From assembly GCA_934167445.1 (NCBI GenBank), contig CAKPKJ010000002.1:162355-226354 (forward strand): a stretch of 64,000 bases of DNA. Reading direction: 5' to 3'. This DNA comes from an uncultured Clostridia bacterium (lineage in GTDB: Bacteria > Bacillota > Clostridia > TANB77 > CAG-508). The notes under the pieces are model-generated. The model was not told where the DNA came from. It did no database searches and worked only from the letters and a program-made list of their open reading frames with translations. This document shows positions 27,716 through 36,258 of this stretch, piece after piece. Positions within the stretch are counted from its first letter, which is position 1; every line of letters starts with the position of its first letter. The translations under genes were made by a program, and so were the position numbers.

Positions 27716-28738
27716 ATGCAATCAATTGAAAATCTAGAAAAAGAACTAAAAATAAATGAATTACAAAGCATATATTTTTTATATGGAGAAGAACTATTTT
27801 TAATTGAAAATGTAGTAAAGAAAATCAGGAAAAAATTTGGAGAAATTGTTAAAGGAATAAACTTTATTTTAATTGATGATACTAATATCCAAGAACTAAT
27901 ATCAGATATAGAAACACCAGCATTTGGATATGAAAAAAAGCTTATAATTGCAAGAAATACCAATATTTTAAAAAGAGAAGGAAAAAGAAAAAATGCTGAA
28001 ATAACAAAACAAAGAGAAAAACTAGATGAATATATAAAAGAAAACATTAATATTATAAAACAATCTGTTGTATTAGTTTTTATAGAAGAAGATGTAGACA
28101 GCAGATTTGCATTATATAAAACATTTGAAAAATATGGCGTTGTATGTAAAGTGGATTTTCAAAAGCCTGCACAATTAGAAAAGCGAATAATGGCAATATG
28201 CCAAGGATATAAAGTAAAAATAGATGCATCTACAACTAGGTATTTTCTAGAAACAACAGGAACAAATATGCAAGAACTTATAAATGAAATAAGAAAACTT
28301 ATTGAATATGTAGGAGAAAATGGAACAATAAAAAAAGAAGACATCGATTTATTAACAATAAAAAAACTAGAAAATGTAATATTTGATTTAACAGACAGCT
28401 TAGGAAAAAAAGAAACTAAAAAAGCATTAGATGTTCTAAAAAGCTTAATTTATAATAAAGAACCAATACAAAAAATATTAATAAATTTATATAATCACTT
28501 TAAAAAGCTATATTTTACCAAAATAGCATTACAAGAACACAAAGATTTAGTAACAAGCCTAAATCTAAAGCCAAATCAAACATTTCTAACCGGAAAATAT
28601 AAAGTACAAGCAGGATATTTTAAAGCTAGTGAATTAAAAGAAATTTTACAAGAATTGAGAGATTTAGATTATAACTACAAAAATGGTCTGATAGATTTAC
28701 AAGTTGGGTTAGAATCAATCTTATGTAGATATTGTTGA
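27716..28738 (+). CDS. holA: DNA polymerase III delta subunit
   Basis: 340 residues from ATG 27716. SIYFLYGEELFLIENVV is the HolA N-terminal motif; ETPAFGYEKKLIIARN, a central helical region and the C-terminal collar domain ending LQVGLESIL follow. It opens the beta clamp within the clamp-loader complex. A hairpin (AAGAGGAA/TTCCTCTT, about 27659-27692) sits between the debranching gene and this start and may terminate or dampen read-through. Confidence 0.92.
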   Translation: MQSIENLEKELKINELQSIYFLYGEELFLIENVVKKIRKKFGEIVKGINFILIDDTNIQELISDIETPAFGYEKKLIIARNTNILKREGKRKNAEITKQREKLDEYIKENINIIKQSVVLVFIEEDVDSRFALYKTFEKYGVVCKVDFQKPAQLEKRIMAICQGYKVKIDASTTRYFLETTGTNMQELINEIRKLIEYVGENGTIKKEDIDLLTIKKLENVIFDLTDSLGKKETKKALDVLKSLIYNKEPIQKILINLYNHFKKLYFTKIALQEHKDLVTSLNLKPNQTFLTGKYKVQAGYFKASELKEILQELRDLDYNYKNGLIDLQVGLESILCRYC

Positions 28739-28798
28739 ATAATATAACCGCATTTTGCTAAAAATATTATAAAGAATTTTGGCAAAGGTGGAATAAAA

Positions 28799-29476
28799 AT
28801 GAAAAATAAAAAATTGACTATTATACTTGTTATAATGACTATAGCATTTATAATTTTCGGGATATTTCTATGTGTAAATAATACATCATATGCATTATCT
28901 AAATATGGCTCAAGAGGAGAAGAAGTAAAACAAATACAAACGAAATTAAAAAGATGGGGATATTATAAAGGCAATGTAGACGGAATTTATGGCTCAGAAA
29001 CACAAACAGCAGTAAGATATTTTCAAAGAAAAAATGGACTAACAGTAGATGGAATTGCGGGAAAAGCAACTTTAAATGCAATGGGAATATATACAAGTTC
29101 TTCTAGTAGTAATGCTACAAGTAATTCTAGTGATGTGAATTTATTAGCAAGATTAATATATGGAGAAGCTAGAGGAGAACCATATACTGGACAAGTAGCT
29201 GTAGGGGCAGTTGTAATGAATAGAGTAAAAAATAGCTCATTTCCAAATACAATTTCAGGAGTTATATACCAGTCTGGGTCATTTGATGTCGTTTCAGACG
29301 GACAAATAAATTTAAGTCCAAATTCAAGTGCAAAAAAAGCTGCACAAGATGCAATAAATGGCTGGGATCCATCCTATGGGGCAATATACTATTTTAATCC
29401 CAAAACAGCAACAAATAAATGGATATGGTCAAGACCAGTTACAATAGTAATAGGAAACCACAGATTTTGTAAATGA
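28799..29476 (+). CDS. sleB: Spore cortex-lytic enzyme SleB
   Basis: 225 residues: signal/anchor helix (about 7-27), peptidoglycan-binding domain (SRGEEVKQIQTKLKRWGYYK; FQRKNGLTVDGIAG), a Ser/Asn linker near residues 100-113, then the SleB hydrolase domain with ARLIYGEARGEPYTGQVAVG (catalytic Glu) and NPKTATNKWIWSRP. It depolymerises cortex during spore germination. The usual partner ypeB is not adjacent. Its stop codon lies inside the REP-like hairpin at 29473. Confidence 0.93.
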   Translation: MKNKKLTIILVIMTIAFIIFGIFLCVNNTSYALSKYGSRGEEVKQIQTKLKRWGYYKGNVDGIYGSETQTAVRYFQRKNGLTVDGIAGKATLNAMGIYTSSSSSNATSNSSDVNLLARLIYGEARGEPYTGQVAVGAVVMNRVKNSSFPNTISGVIYQSGSFDVVSDGQINLSPNSSAKKAAQDAINGWDPSYGAIYYFNPKTATNKWIWSRPVTIVIGNHRFCK

Positions 29477-29503
29477 TTTTTTCCTCCGACCCCAAAATCA
29501 TTT
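29471..29503 (+). repeat. REP-like hairpin element, copy 1 (after sleB)
   Basis: AAATGATTTT and AAAATCATTT form a perfect 10-bp stem around a CCTCCGACCCC-type loop. The 29-bp unit 29473-29501 matches 53081-53109 in 26 of 29 positions. It directly overlaps the sleB stop codon. Confidence 0.7.
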
Positions 29504-29504
29504 C

Positions 29505-29533
29505 TTGACAAAAAGTGCTTAAATTGGTAATAT
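29505..29533 (+). promoter_or_regulatory. Sigma-A promoter for yqeG
   Basis: TTGACA 29505-29510, 17-bp spacer, TAATAT 29528-29533, about 30 nt before the yqeG start codon. It separates yqeG and the prepilin peptidase from sleB. Confidence 0.85.
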
Positions 29534-29561
29534 ATATTTGAAAAAATATATGGAGGAAAAT

Positions 29562-30059
29562 ATGATATTTTACCCAAACAAGTATATAAAAACAATAGAA
29601 GAAATAACAATAGAATTTTTACAAAAAAACAAAATAAAAGCACTAATATTAGATGTAGATAATACATTAGTAAATTATAAAAAAGAAATGCCTGAAAGAA
29701 TTGAAAAATGGGCAAAAGAACTACAAGGACAAGGAACAAAATTATTTATAGTATCTAACAGTAATGACAAGGAAAAACTAGAAAAAGTGTCAAAAAAACT
29801 GAGAGGTACTAGATATACATATTTTGCGATGAAGCCTCTAGGAAAGGGGCTAAAAAAAGCACAAAAAGAACTAAATGTAAAACCAGAAGAAATTGCAGTT
29901 GTCGGAGATCAAATCTTTACAGATGTAATAGGTGGAAACCTATGCAAAATGTATACAATATTAGTTGATGCACTTGAAGAAAAAGATTTCTGGTATACCG
30001 CATGGAAAAGACCAATTGAAAATAAAGTAAAAGAAAAGATAAAAACTAAGGAGAAATAA
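29562..30059 (+). CDS. yqeG: YqeG-family HAD phosphatase
   Basis: 165 residues from ATG 29562 (GGAGG upstream). KALILDVDNTLVNY is the HAD nucleophile motif, IVSNSND motif II and VGDQIFTDVIGG the late Asp motif. YqeG proteins are HAD-IIIA phosphatases, related to mitochondrial phosphatidylglycerophosphate phosphatase Gep4, so a PgpA-like role in phospholipid synthesis is possible. Followed after 3 nt by the prepilin peptidase gene. Confidence 0.88.
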   Translation: MIFYPNKYIKTIEEITIEFLQKNKIKALILDVDNTLVNYKKEMPERIEKWAKELQGQGTKLFIVSNSNDKEKLEKVSKKLRGTRYTYFAMKPLGKGLKKAQKELNVKPEEIAVVGDQIFTDVIGGNLCKMYTILVDALEEKDFWYTAWKRPIENKVKEKIKTKEK

Positions 30060-30062
30060 AAG

Positions 30063-30815
30063 ATGTATATAAATGATGTACATATCATATATTATGTAGT
30101 AGCTGCAATAGCTGGGCTATTTATAGGTGAAGTTGTAGGTTGGGCCAACAAAAGATTGCCTGAATATAAACCAGTATTTTCAAAAGAATTTGTAACAGAA
30201 ATGAAATTGAATTTTAAGCCTAGTTATATATTAATGTTTTTAACATCAGCAATTTATGTTACACTAGTATATCGATTTGGAATAAAAGAAACTCTAATTG
30301 CAAATTTAGATTTAGTAAAATTTTTAATATTAACACCAATGCTATTATCTGCATTTGTGATTGATTATAGATTACAAATAATACCCAATAGACTTAATTT
30401 AACAATATTTGAGGTTGGAATTATATTCGCATTTTTATATGGGTTATCAGATGTAGCAATAACAGCAAAAATGTTAATAGGAATGCTAATAGGCGGAGGA
30501 ATATTCTTATTTATAACCTTAATTGGTGGAATGATATATGGCAAAGAAGCAATGGGGTTTGGCGATGTAAAACTAATGGGGGCACTAGGCTTATTTTTTG
30601 GCCAATATGGTATAATTGCTGTAACATTGGTGTCATTTTTGATAGGAGCAATTTTAAGTATTATATTATTAGTAACTAAAATAAAAAAATCAGATGAATA
30701 TATACCATTTGGACCATTTATAGTAATAGCCGCATTTATAAGTATGTATGTTCCATTTGAACAAATAAAACTAATATTATTAAAAATATTTACACTAGGA
30801 TTATATATTAAGTAG
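30063..30815 (+). CDS. Prepilin peptidase (A24 family)
   Basis: 250 residues, about seven membrane helices. The two catalytic aspartates are D101 in FVIDYRLQIIPN and D168 in GFGDVKLMG, the A24 signature. The N-terminal zinc-binding Cys cluster and methyltransferase part of PilD are missing, so this is a peptidase-only form. It would cut class III (pilin) signal peptides such as those on the DGR target (36.8 kb) and the leucine-rich repeat protein (54.2 kb). No pilus ATPase or platform gene is in the window. Confidence 0.88.
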   Translation: MYINDVHIIYYVVAAIAGLFIGEVVGWANKRLPEYKPVFSKEFVTEMKLNFKPSYILMFLTSAIYVTLVYRFGIKETLIANLDLVKFLILTPMLLSAFVIDYRLQIIPNRLNLTIFEVGIIFAFLYGLSDVAITAKMLIGMLIGGGIFLFITLIGGMIYGKEAMGFGDVKLMGALGLFFGQYGIIAVTLVSFLIGAILSIILLVTKIKKSDEYIPFGPFIVIAAFISMYVPFEQIKLILLKIFTLGLYIK

Positions 30816-30839
30816 AAGTAGTAGGGAGTTGAAGAAAAA

Positions 30840-31898
30840 ATGAATCCAAAAATACAATGGTTAAGAAATACAATGTCAAGCTTGAACTTGCAGGGGCTTA
30901 TTATTTCTAACCCGATAAATATAAAATATCTAACTAATATTGATGCAGAAGGCATATTATTGTTAACAAGAAAAGATAATATATTTATAACAGATGGAAG
31001 ATACATTGAACACGTTCATAGCATTTTAACATTATATGATGAAATAATTGTGTATGATATAAATGGGTTATCAAAAGATGACTATGAAAACTTCTTCATT
31101 TTTTGTGAAAACGTTGGATTCGAAGAAAATTACGTAACATATGCAGGATACAAAGAATTAATTAGGAAATATAAAATAAATAGTCTTGTAGAAACCGACA
31201 GTATAATTGAAAGACAAAGAATGATAAAAGATAGAGATGAAATATCTAAAATTCAAAAAGCTTGTGAAATTACAGATGAATGTTTTAAATATTTGCAAAC
31301 ATATATAAAACCAGGAATGACAGAAAAACAAATTGCAGAAGAAATAGATAATTACTATAAACATCATGCAGATGGTACATCTTTTGAAACAATAGTAGCA
31401 TCCGGTGAAAATTCATCTAAACCACATGCAGTACCTACTGACAGAAAAATAAAAGAAGAAGACATAATAACAATAGATATGGGTTGTAAAATAGATGGTT
31501 ATTGCTCTGATATGACAAGAACAATATTTGTAGGAAATGTTCCAGAACATATAAAACCAATATACGATTTAGTATTGAAAAAACAACAACAAGTGTTAGA
31601 AGAAATGAAAGACGGAGAGAGTACAAGATTTTTAACAACAATGGTTGAAAATGACTTCAAATTAGAAGGCTATGACCTAGTCCATGCTTTAGGACATGGT
31701 GTCGGAATGGAAATACATGAAGCACCATATGTAAGCCATCGAGTTGATGTAGCTTTAAAAGAAAATATGGTAGTTACAGATGAACCAGGAATTTATATTC
31801 CAGGAAAGTTTGGAATAAGAATTGAAGACACGGCATTAATAACAAAATTTGGATGTATAAGTTTAACCAAATCTGAGAAAAATTATATTGTAATATAG
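30840..31898 (+). CDS. M24 metallopeptidase, Xaa-Pro aminopeptidase/dipeptidase
   Basis: 352 residues. An N-terminal creatinase-like domain (about 1-125) is followed by the pita-bread domain with TIDMGCKIDGYCSDMTRT (metal Asp pair), HALGHGVGMEIHE (metal His) and TDEPGIYI plus GIRIEDT (metal Glu residues). It releases an N-terminal residue ahead of proline. Position just before efp is the common Firmicute order, and both act around proline-rich sequences. Confidence 0.92.
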   Translation: MNPKIQWLRNTMSSLNLQGLIISNPINIKYLTNIDAEGILLLTRKDNIFITDGRYIEHVHSILTLYDEIIVYDINGLSKDDYENFFIFCENVGFEENYVTYAGYKELIRKYKINSLVETDSIIERQRMIKDRDEISKIQKACEITDECFKYLQTYIKPGMTEKQIAEEIDNYYKHHADGTSFETIVASGENSSKPHAVPTDRKIKEEDIITIDMGCKIDGYCSDMTRTIFVGNVPEHIKPIYDLVLKKQQQVLEEMKDGESTRFLTTMVENDFKLEGYDLVHALGHGVGMEIHEAPYVSHRVDVALKENMVVTDEPGIYIPGKFGIRIEDTALITKFGCISLTKSEKNYIVI

Positions 31899-31980
31899 GT
31901 TGCTTGATTTTTTAAAGAATTTGTAGTAAAATAAAAAAAGTTTATAGTTAGTAAAAAAGGAAATAGAGAGGAGAATTATT

Positions 31981-32547
31981 ATGGCAGCAGTATACTCAGC
32001 AGGAGATTTTAGAAATGGAACAACATTTGAAATGGAAGGAAACGTTTATAGAGTTGTAGAATTCCAACACGTAAAACCGGGAAAAGGTTCAGCATTTGTT
32101 AGAACAAAAATAAAAAATGTAATAACAGGAGCAACACTTGAAAAAACATTTAACCCATCAGATAAATATCCAGGAGCAGAAATAGAAAAGAAAACAATGC
32201 AATACTTATACAATGATGGGGGATTATATTACTTTATGGATAATGAAACATATGATCAAATGCCATTAAATGAAGAACAATTAGGAGATTGCTTAAAATA
32301 TTTAAAGGAAAATATGGAAGTTACAATGCTTTCTTATAAAGGAAAAACATTTGCAGTAGAACCACCAACATTTGTTGAATTAGAAGTTACATATACAGAA
32401 CCAGGATTCAGTGGAAACACAACAACAACATCTGGAAAACCAGCAAAATTAGAAACAGGATTAGAAATACAAGTTCCTTTATTTGTAAACATTGGTGATG
32501 TATTAAAAATAGACACAAGAACTTGCGAATATATGGAAAGAGTTTAA
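31981..32547 (+). CDS. efp: Translation elongation factor P
   Basis: 188 residues, three beta-barrel domains. YSAGDFRNGTTFEMEGNVYR opens domain I, the modifiable Lys is in HVKPGKGSAFVR, and GLEIQVPLFVNIGDVLKIDT is the C-terminal signature. EF-P rescues ribosomes stalled at polyproline; note the proline run in PolC (48.2 kb) as one possible client. Ribosome binding site GAGGAG. Confidence 0.97.
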   Translation: MAAVYSAGDFRNGTTFEMEGNVYRVVEFQHVKPGKGSAFVRTKIKNVITGATLEKTFNPSDKYPGAEIEKKTMQYLYNDGGLYYFMDNETYDQMPLNEEQLGDCLKYLKENMEVTMLSYKGKTFAVEPPTFVELEVTYTEPGFSGNTTTTSGKPAKLETGLEIQVPLFVNIGDVLKIDTRTCEYMERV

Positions 32548-32564
32548 GAAAGGTGAGTTATGAT

Positions 32565-33041
32565 ATGGGGTTATTAAAAAACGAATACAAAAGTTTTTTA
32601 GATGATATAGAAAAAAATATCAAAAATAAGGAAGACTTAGATTATATAAAGCAAAGATTTGTAGGATTTATGGACGCTGTTTTAGAAGAAATGGACTATA
32701 TAAGTGGCTATAAAGCAGAACAAATTGAAGCATTAGAAAAAAGTCAAAAAGAGGTACAATCAAAACTTGAAAAAATGCAAGCAGTGTTAGACAATATAGA
32801 AAAAGACATATATTCAGAAGAGGGTTTTGACTTTGAAATAACCTGCCCGTATTGTAATTATGAATTCTTTATAGATGTAGATGAAAACAAAACAGAAGTA
32901 GAATGCCCAGAATGTAAAAATACAATAGAATTAGATTGGAATGGTGATATAGATGACGATCCAAATAATAATTCTGGGTGTAGCGGTAGTTGTGGTGGAT
33001 GTCACGGATGTGGCGGAAATGATGACGACGACGATATGTAA
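32565..33041 (+). CDS. Zinc-ribbon protein with coiled coil and Gly/Cys/Asp-rich tail
   Basis: 158 residues from ATG 32565. Residues 1-85 are helical and charged (KAEQIEALEKSQKEVQSKLEKM looks coiled-coil); a TFIIS-like ribbon follows (CPYCNYEF and CPECKNTIE), then a tail CSGSCGGCHGCGGNDDDDD. Proteins of this build sit after efp in many Clostridia; function unknown. The ribosome binding site is AAAGGTGAG. A terminator follows at once. Confidence 0.8.
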   Translation: MGLLKNEYKSFLDDIEKNIKNKEDLDYIKQRFVGFMDAVLEEMDYISGYKAEQIEALEKSQKEVQSKLEKMQAVLDNIEKDIYSEEGFDFEITCPYCNYEFFIDVDENKTEVECPECKNTIELDWNGDIDDDPNNNSGCSGSCGGCHGCGGNDDDDDM

Positions 33042-33045
33042 ATTT

Positions 33046-33071
33046 AAACCTAGCTTATATTAGCTAGGTTT
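33046..33071 (+). terminator. Intrinsic terminator of the efp operon
   Basis: Perfect 10-bp stem AAACCTAGCT / AGCTAGGTTT, 6-nt loop, followed by a T-rich run. Confidence 0.9.
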
Positions 33072-33080
33072 ATTTTATAC

Positions 33081-33669
33081 CTAAAAATAATTTAGAGGAT
33101 TTACATACTTATTATCGACTCTAATTCCAAGATGTAAATGACAACCGAGTAGTTGCACCATTAGTTTCTCTACCTGTAGAATCATGATACTGATTTCCAG
33201 GGACGCCAGAAACATATTTAGGGCCAACATTTCCAATAATTTGACCTTGTTTTATTTTATCTCCAACATTAACAATAAAATTAGGGTCAGAGTGGCAATA
33301 GCTTACTTTAAAATTCCCAAAAGAAAGGGTTATAGTATAACCACCAGCACCTAAGAAATTTCTGAATGTAATTTCGCCATCAGCAACAGCAATAAAATTA
33401 GTACCTTGTGGTGCAGGAATATCTATACCAGAATGAGAAGAAGATGCACCAGAAGTAGGAGAAGTACGTTTTCCAAAAAAAGAACTTATTTGAGTATAAC
33501 CAGGAAGAGGCCATACGAAGCCATTAGGATTAAAATCTAAAATCTCAGATGATGAGGGATTATTATTAAAATCGGAATTAACAGTTGGAATAAAAAATAT
33601 TGAAATAAATATTGTAAGAAAAGTAACAATAAGAATAAGTGAACGAAATAATTTATCTATAAAAATCAC
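33081..33669 (-). pseudogene. Frameshifted M23 peptidase
   Basis: The N-terminal part has a membrane anchor, then FVWPLPGYTQISSFFGKR and SSSHSGIDIPAP (first zinc His and Asp), then GNVGPKYVSGVPGNQYHDST. The frame then ends early at 33121 as RLSFTSWN. If one base (33147) is skipped, the frame continues as GCHLHLGIRVDNKYVNPLN to a stop at 33081-33083, restoring the HxH zinc motif. So the gene is one base out of frame: a fresh pseudogene, a sequence error, or rarely programmed frameshifting. The start is also odd: GGGAG lies 8 nt before ATA 33660, while GTG 33669 abuts it. Confidence 0.8.
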
Positions 33670-33735
33670 TCCCTAAATTTAATAAAATAAAAAACACTAC
33701 ATATACTAAATGTAAAATGTAGTGTCTATTTAATA

Positions 33736-33810
33736 TGGCAGGGGTAGAAGGATTCGAACCCTCACAGGCGGTTTTGGAGACCGATGTGCTACCATTGACA
33801 CTATACCCCT
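33736..33810 (-). tRNA. trnW: tRNA-Trp (CCA)
   Basis: Seven-base-pair acceptor stem AGGGGTA/TACCCCT, D arm with AATGGTAGCA, anticodon loop CTCCAAA (anticodon CCA), T arm GGGTTCGAATCC, discriminator G and an encoded CCA end (33736-33738). It is the only tRNA I find. Confidence 0.95.
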
Positions 33811-33891
33811 ATATGTCTAACACAATTATTATCTTAGCATAAAACAAATAAATAAGCAAGATTTTTTTGAAAATTTGTAAAGAAAATTTTA

Positions 33892-33920
33892 TTGACAAAC
33901 TAATATAATTAGTTTAATAT
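33892..33920 (+). promoter_or_regulatory. Promoter of type I toxin 1
   Basis: TTGACA 33892-33897, 17-bp spacer, TAATAT 33915-33920. The transcript leader (TGCTGACTTTCTTAGAAGCAG) can fold CTG-CTT/AAG-CAG just before AAGGAGG. Confidence 0.88.
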
Positions 33921-33961
33921 ATAAATGCTGACTTTCTTAGAAGCAGAAAGGAGGTAACTCC

Positions 33962-34030
33962 GTGAAAAGTTTCATAAGATTGCTAACATTATATATAATT
34001 TACTTAATCGTAAGAGATTTAAATGATTAG
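33962..34030 (+). CDS. Fst-like type I toxin peptide, copy 1
   Basis: A 22-residue peptide, GTG start 33962, AAGGAGG 7 nt upstream. It begins MKSFIRLL, has a hydrophobic middle (TLYIIYLIV) and ends RDLND: basic N-end, membrane helix, charged C-end, as in Fst/Ldr-type toxins. It shares the pattern MxSxI(R/K)L...YLI...D with the peptide at 43742-43816. Its transcript converges on an antisense RNA that shares its terminator and carries the complement of its start region, the layout of the pAD1 par locus. Confidence 0.8.
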   Translation: MKSFIRLLTLYIIYLIVRDLND

Positions 34031-34036
34031 CAAAAC

Positions 34037-34066
34037 AAAAACCAGGTACGAGCATACCTGGTTTTT
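34037..34066. terminator. Shared bidirectional terminator of toxin-antitoxin locus 1
   Basis: AAACCAGGTA / TACCTGGTTT (10 bp, 6-nt loop), with T runs on both strands. It ends both the toxin mRNA and the antisense RNA. Confidence 0.9.
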
Positions 34067-34135
34067 TTATAAACTCCGTGAAAAGTTTTTTGCAATTGCT
34101 ATAATTATATTAGCATATATTTTATTATATGTCAA
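34037..34135 (-). ncRNA. Antisense antitoxin RNA 1 with its promoter
   Basis: On the minus strand, TTGACA (34130-34135), 17-bp spacer and TAATAT (34107-34112) predict a start near 34100 and an RNA of about 65 nt ending at the shared terminator. The RNA includes the complement of a 17-nt direct repeat (34072-34088) whose other copy (33956-33972) covers the toxin start codon, so it can pair with the toxin initiation region as well as with the terminator arm. Confidence 0.82.
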
Positions 34136-34218
34136 TGTTTAAGAAATATACAACAAAAAACACGGATATGTGCAAAGAGGAGTATATATCAAGTTTTACT
34201 ATAATTTCGCCAAACTTA

Positions 34219-34247
34219 TTGACTTTTTTTGAATATGAGATTACAAT
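34219..34247 (+). promoter_or_regulatory. Promoter of glyS
   Basis: TTGACT 34219-34224, 17-bp spacer, TACAAT 34242-34247. Only about 28 nt separate -10 and the start codon, so there is no room for a T-box leader. Confidence 0.75.
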
Positions 34248-34274
34248 ATAATCATTGTAAAAGGAGGAATCTTT

Positions 34275-35657
34275 ATGGTAAAATCAATGGAAACAATCGT
34301 TAACTTATGTAAAAGCAGAGGATATATTTATCCAGGTTCAGAAATTTACGGAGGACTAGCAAATTCTTGGGATTATGGGCCTTTAGGTTCAGAATTAAAG
34401 AATAACATAAAAAAAGCCTGGCAAAAGAAATTTATACAAGAACAAAAAGATATAGTAGGGCTAGATGCTGCAATTATAATGAACCCAGAAACTTGGGTTG
34501 CATCAGGTCATGTTGGAGGATTTTCAGACCCATTAATTGACTGCAAAGAATGTAAAACAAGACATAGAGCAGATAAATTAATAGAAGAATGGGCACATGA
34601 CCAAGGAAAAGATATGATAGCAGATGGAATGACAGATGAAGAATTAATAAACTTCATAAATGATAATAAAATTCCTTGTCCAAATTGTGGAAAAACAAAT
34701 TTTACAGATATAAGAAAATTCAATTTAATGTTTAAAACATTCCAAGGAGTAACAGAGGATAAAACATCAGAATTATATTTAAGACCAGAAACAGCACAAG
34801 GGATATTTGTAGACTTTAAAAATGTATTAAGAACATCAAGAAAGAAAATGCCTATGGGAATAGCTCAAATAGGTAAAGCTTTTAGAAATGAAATAACACC
34901 AGGAAACTTTATTTTTAGAACTAGAGAATTTGAACAAATGGAATTAGAATTTTTCTGTAAGCCAGGAACAGATTTAGAATGGCATAAATTCTGGAAGCAA
35001 TATTGTGAGAATTGGCTATTAGACTTAGGAATGAAACCAGAAAATATACGTTTAAGAGACCATTCAAAAGAGGAATTGGTATTCTATAGTGCTGCAACAA
35101 CAGACATAGAATTTGCATTTCCATTTGGATGGGGAGAATTATGGGGAATTGCAGATAGAACAAATTATGATTTAACACAACATATGAATCATTCAAAACA
35201 AGATTTAACATATCAAGACCCAGAAACACACGAAAAATATGTGCCATATGTAATTGAGCCTTCATTAGGAGCTGATAGAGTTTTATTAGCATTTTTGTGC
35301 AACGCATATGAGGAAGAAGAAATTGCAGAAGGAGATGTAAGAACAGTATTACACTTGCACCCAGCATTGGCACCATATAAAGCAGCAGTGTTACCTCTTT
35401 CTAAAAAATTATCTGATAAAGCAAATGAAGTATATAACAAATTAGCTAAAAACTTTATGTGTGATTATGACGAAGCCGGAAGCATTGGAAAACGTTATAG
35501 AAGAGAAGATGAAATAGGAACACCATATTGTATAACAGTTGATTTTGATACATTAGAAGATGAATCAGTAACAATTAGAGACAGAGATACAATGGAACAA
35601 ATAAGGGTAAAAATCGACGAATTAGAAAACTGGTTAAATGAAAAAATTGCATTTTAA
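34275..35657 (+). CDS. glyS: Glycyl-tRNA synthetase (alpha2 type)
   Basis: 460 residues, class II. Motif 1 to 3 regions are visible as YGPLGSELKNNIKKAWQ, FRNEITPGNFIFRTREFEQ and EPSLGADRVLLAFL; a zinc-binding insert has CKECKTRH and CPNCGKTN. The C-terminal anticodon-binding domain starts near HPALAPYKAAVLPL. This is the single-chain form, not GlyQ/GlyS. It has its own promoter and a bidirectional terminator. Confidence 0.96.
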   Translation: MVKSMETIVNLCKSRGYIYPGSEIYGGLANSWDYGPLGSELKNNIKKAWQKKFIQEQKDIVGLDAAIIMNPETWVASGHVGGFSDPLIDCKECKTRHRADKLIEEWAHDQGKDMIADGMTDEELINFINDNKIPCPNCGKTNFTDIRKFNLMFKTFQGVTEDKTSELYLRPETAQGIFVDFKNVLRTSRKKMPMGIAQIGKAFRNEITPGNFIFRTREFEQMELEFFCKPGTDLEWHKFWKQYCENWLLDLGMKPENIRLRDHSKEELVFYSAATTDIEFAFPFGWGELWGIADRTNYDLTQHMNHSKQDLTYQDPETHEKYVPYVIEPSLGADRVLLAFLCNAYEEEEIAEGDVRTVLHLHPALAPYKAAVLPLSKKLSDKANEVYNKLAKNFMCDYDEAGSIGKRYRREDEIGTPYCITVDFDTLEDESVTIRDRDTMEQIRVKIDELENWLNEKIAF

Positions 35658-35673
35658 TAATGCAATTTTTTTT
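35641..35673. terminator. Bidirectional terminator after glyS
   Basis: AAAAAATTGCAT / ATGCAATTTTTT (12 bp) overlaps the glyS stop codon and has T/A runs on both sides. Confidence 0.85.
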
Positions 35674-35780
35674 GTATAAGAAAATGGCACTTTCATAAAA
35701 CGAAAAAACAACAAATCAAATTTATTTCAATACATAAAATACAAAAAACAGACTTTTTAACAAAAAAATTAAATTTTCAT

Positions 35781-35824
35781 ATATTAAATTGGCACTTTCG
35801 TAAAAATCAACCCCAAAAGGTTGA
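35781..35824 (-). promoter_or_regulatory. Minus-strand promoter with TCAACC-N6-GGTTGA operator-like palindrome
   Basis: The palindrome 35807-35824 differs by one base from that at 41158-41175 and sits at the same offset from a minus-strand -35 (TTGATT, 35805-35810; -10 TAATAT 35781-35786, 18-bp spacer). It would drive an RNA of about 130 nt toward the glyS terminator. No ORF with a ribosome binding site is seen in it. A 16-nt near-repeat (TGGCACTTTC, 35685 and 35790) lies in this stretch. Confidence 0.5.
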
Positions 35825-35891
35825 AAAAAGTGGTATAGTATAAATGGTAAAAAATGGATAGCCAAAATACAAAAGAAAGGAAAGAAAATGT

Positions 35892-36185
35892 ATGAAAGTA
35901 AAAGCTAATTTAAAAGAATTGTTAGAGGAGGATCTTATTGGGAAAATTTATAATAACAATTTATATTTATCAGAATATATGCCAGAAAATAAGGAATATA
36001 TTAAATTGTCAAAGAGCAATGCACAATTATCAAAAATTATAATGCAAAACTCTGATGAAGATTTAAAAGATTTATTTTTACAATATGTAGAACAAAACAG
36101 TCAGAAAGAAGGAATTGATGCTGAAGAGCAATTTAAATTAGGATTTAAAACAGCGGTAAAATTAATTATGGAAGGACTAAGATAA
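35892..36185 (+). CDS. Small acidic helical protein of unknown function
   Basis: 97 residues with a good ribosome binding site (AAAGGAAAG). It is predicted helical: KANLKELLEEDLIGKIYNNN, a middle MQNSDEDLKDLFLQYVEQN, and an end EEQFKLGFKTAVKLIMEGL. Small proteins with this FKLGFK...K(L/M)(I/M) ending occur near phage-like or accessory genes in Clostridia. No function assigned. It is the left member of the DGR island and converges on the Xre gene. Confidence 0.7.
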   Translation: MKVKANLKELLEEDLIGKIYNNNLYLSEYMPENKEYIKLSKSNAQLSKIIMQNSDEDLKDLFLQYVEQNSQKEGIDAEEQFKLGFKTAVKLIMEGLR

Positions 36186-36221
36186 TAAATTTAGAAAGCA
36201 TAAAAAAGATAATAATGTAGC

Positions 36222-36258
36222 AAAAAGCAATCTCATTTTATTTGTGAGATTGCTTTTT
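36222..36258. terminator. Bidirectional terminator between the small acidic gene and the Xre gene
   Basis: AAAAAGCAATCTCA / TGAGATTGCTTTTT, 14-bp stem, T runs on both strands; its right arm overlaps the end of the Xre gene. Confidence 0.9.

Noticed and set aside
34160..34275. T-box riboswitch before glyS
   Set aside because: The promoter -10 is only about 28 nt from the start codon; no specifier loop or T-box bulge sequence.
35685..35805. Third type I toxin-antitoxin locus (near-repeat TGGCACTTTC)
   Set aside because: Only one plausible promoter and no small ORF with a ribosome binding site.
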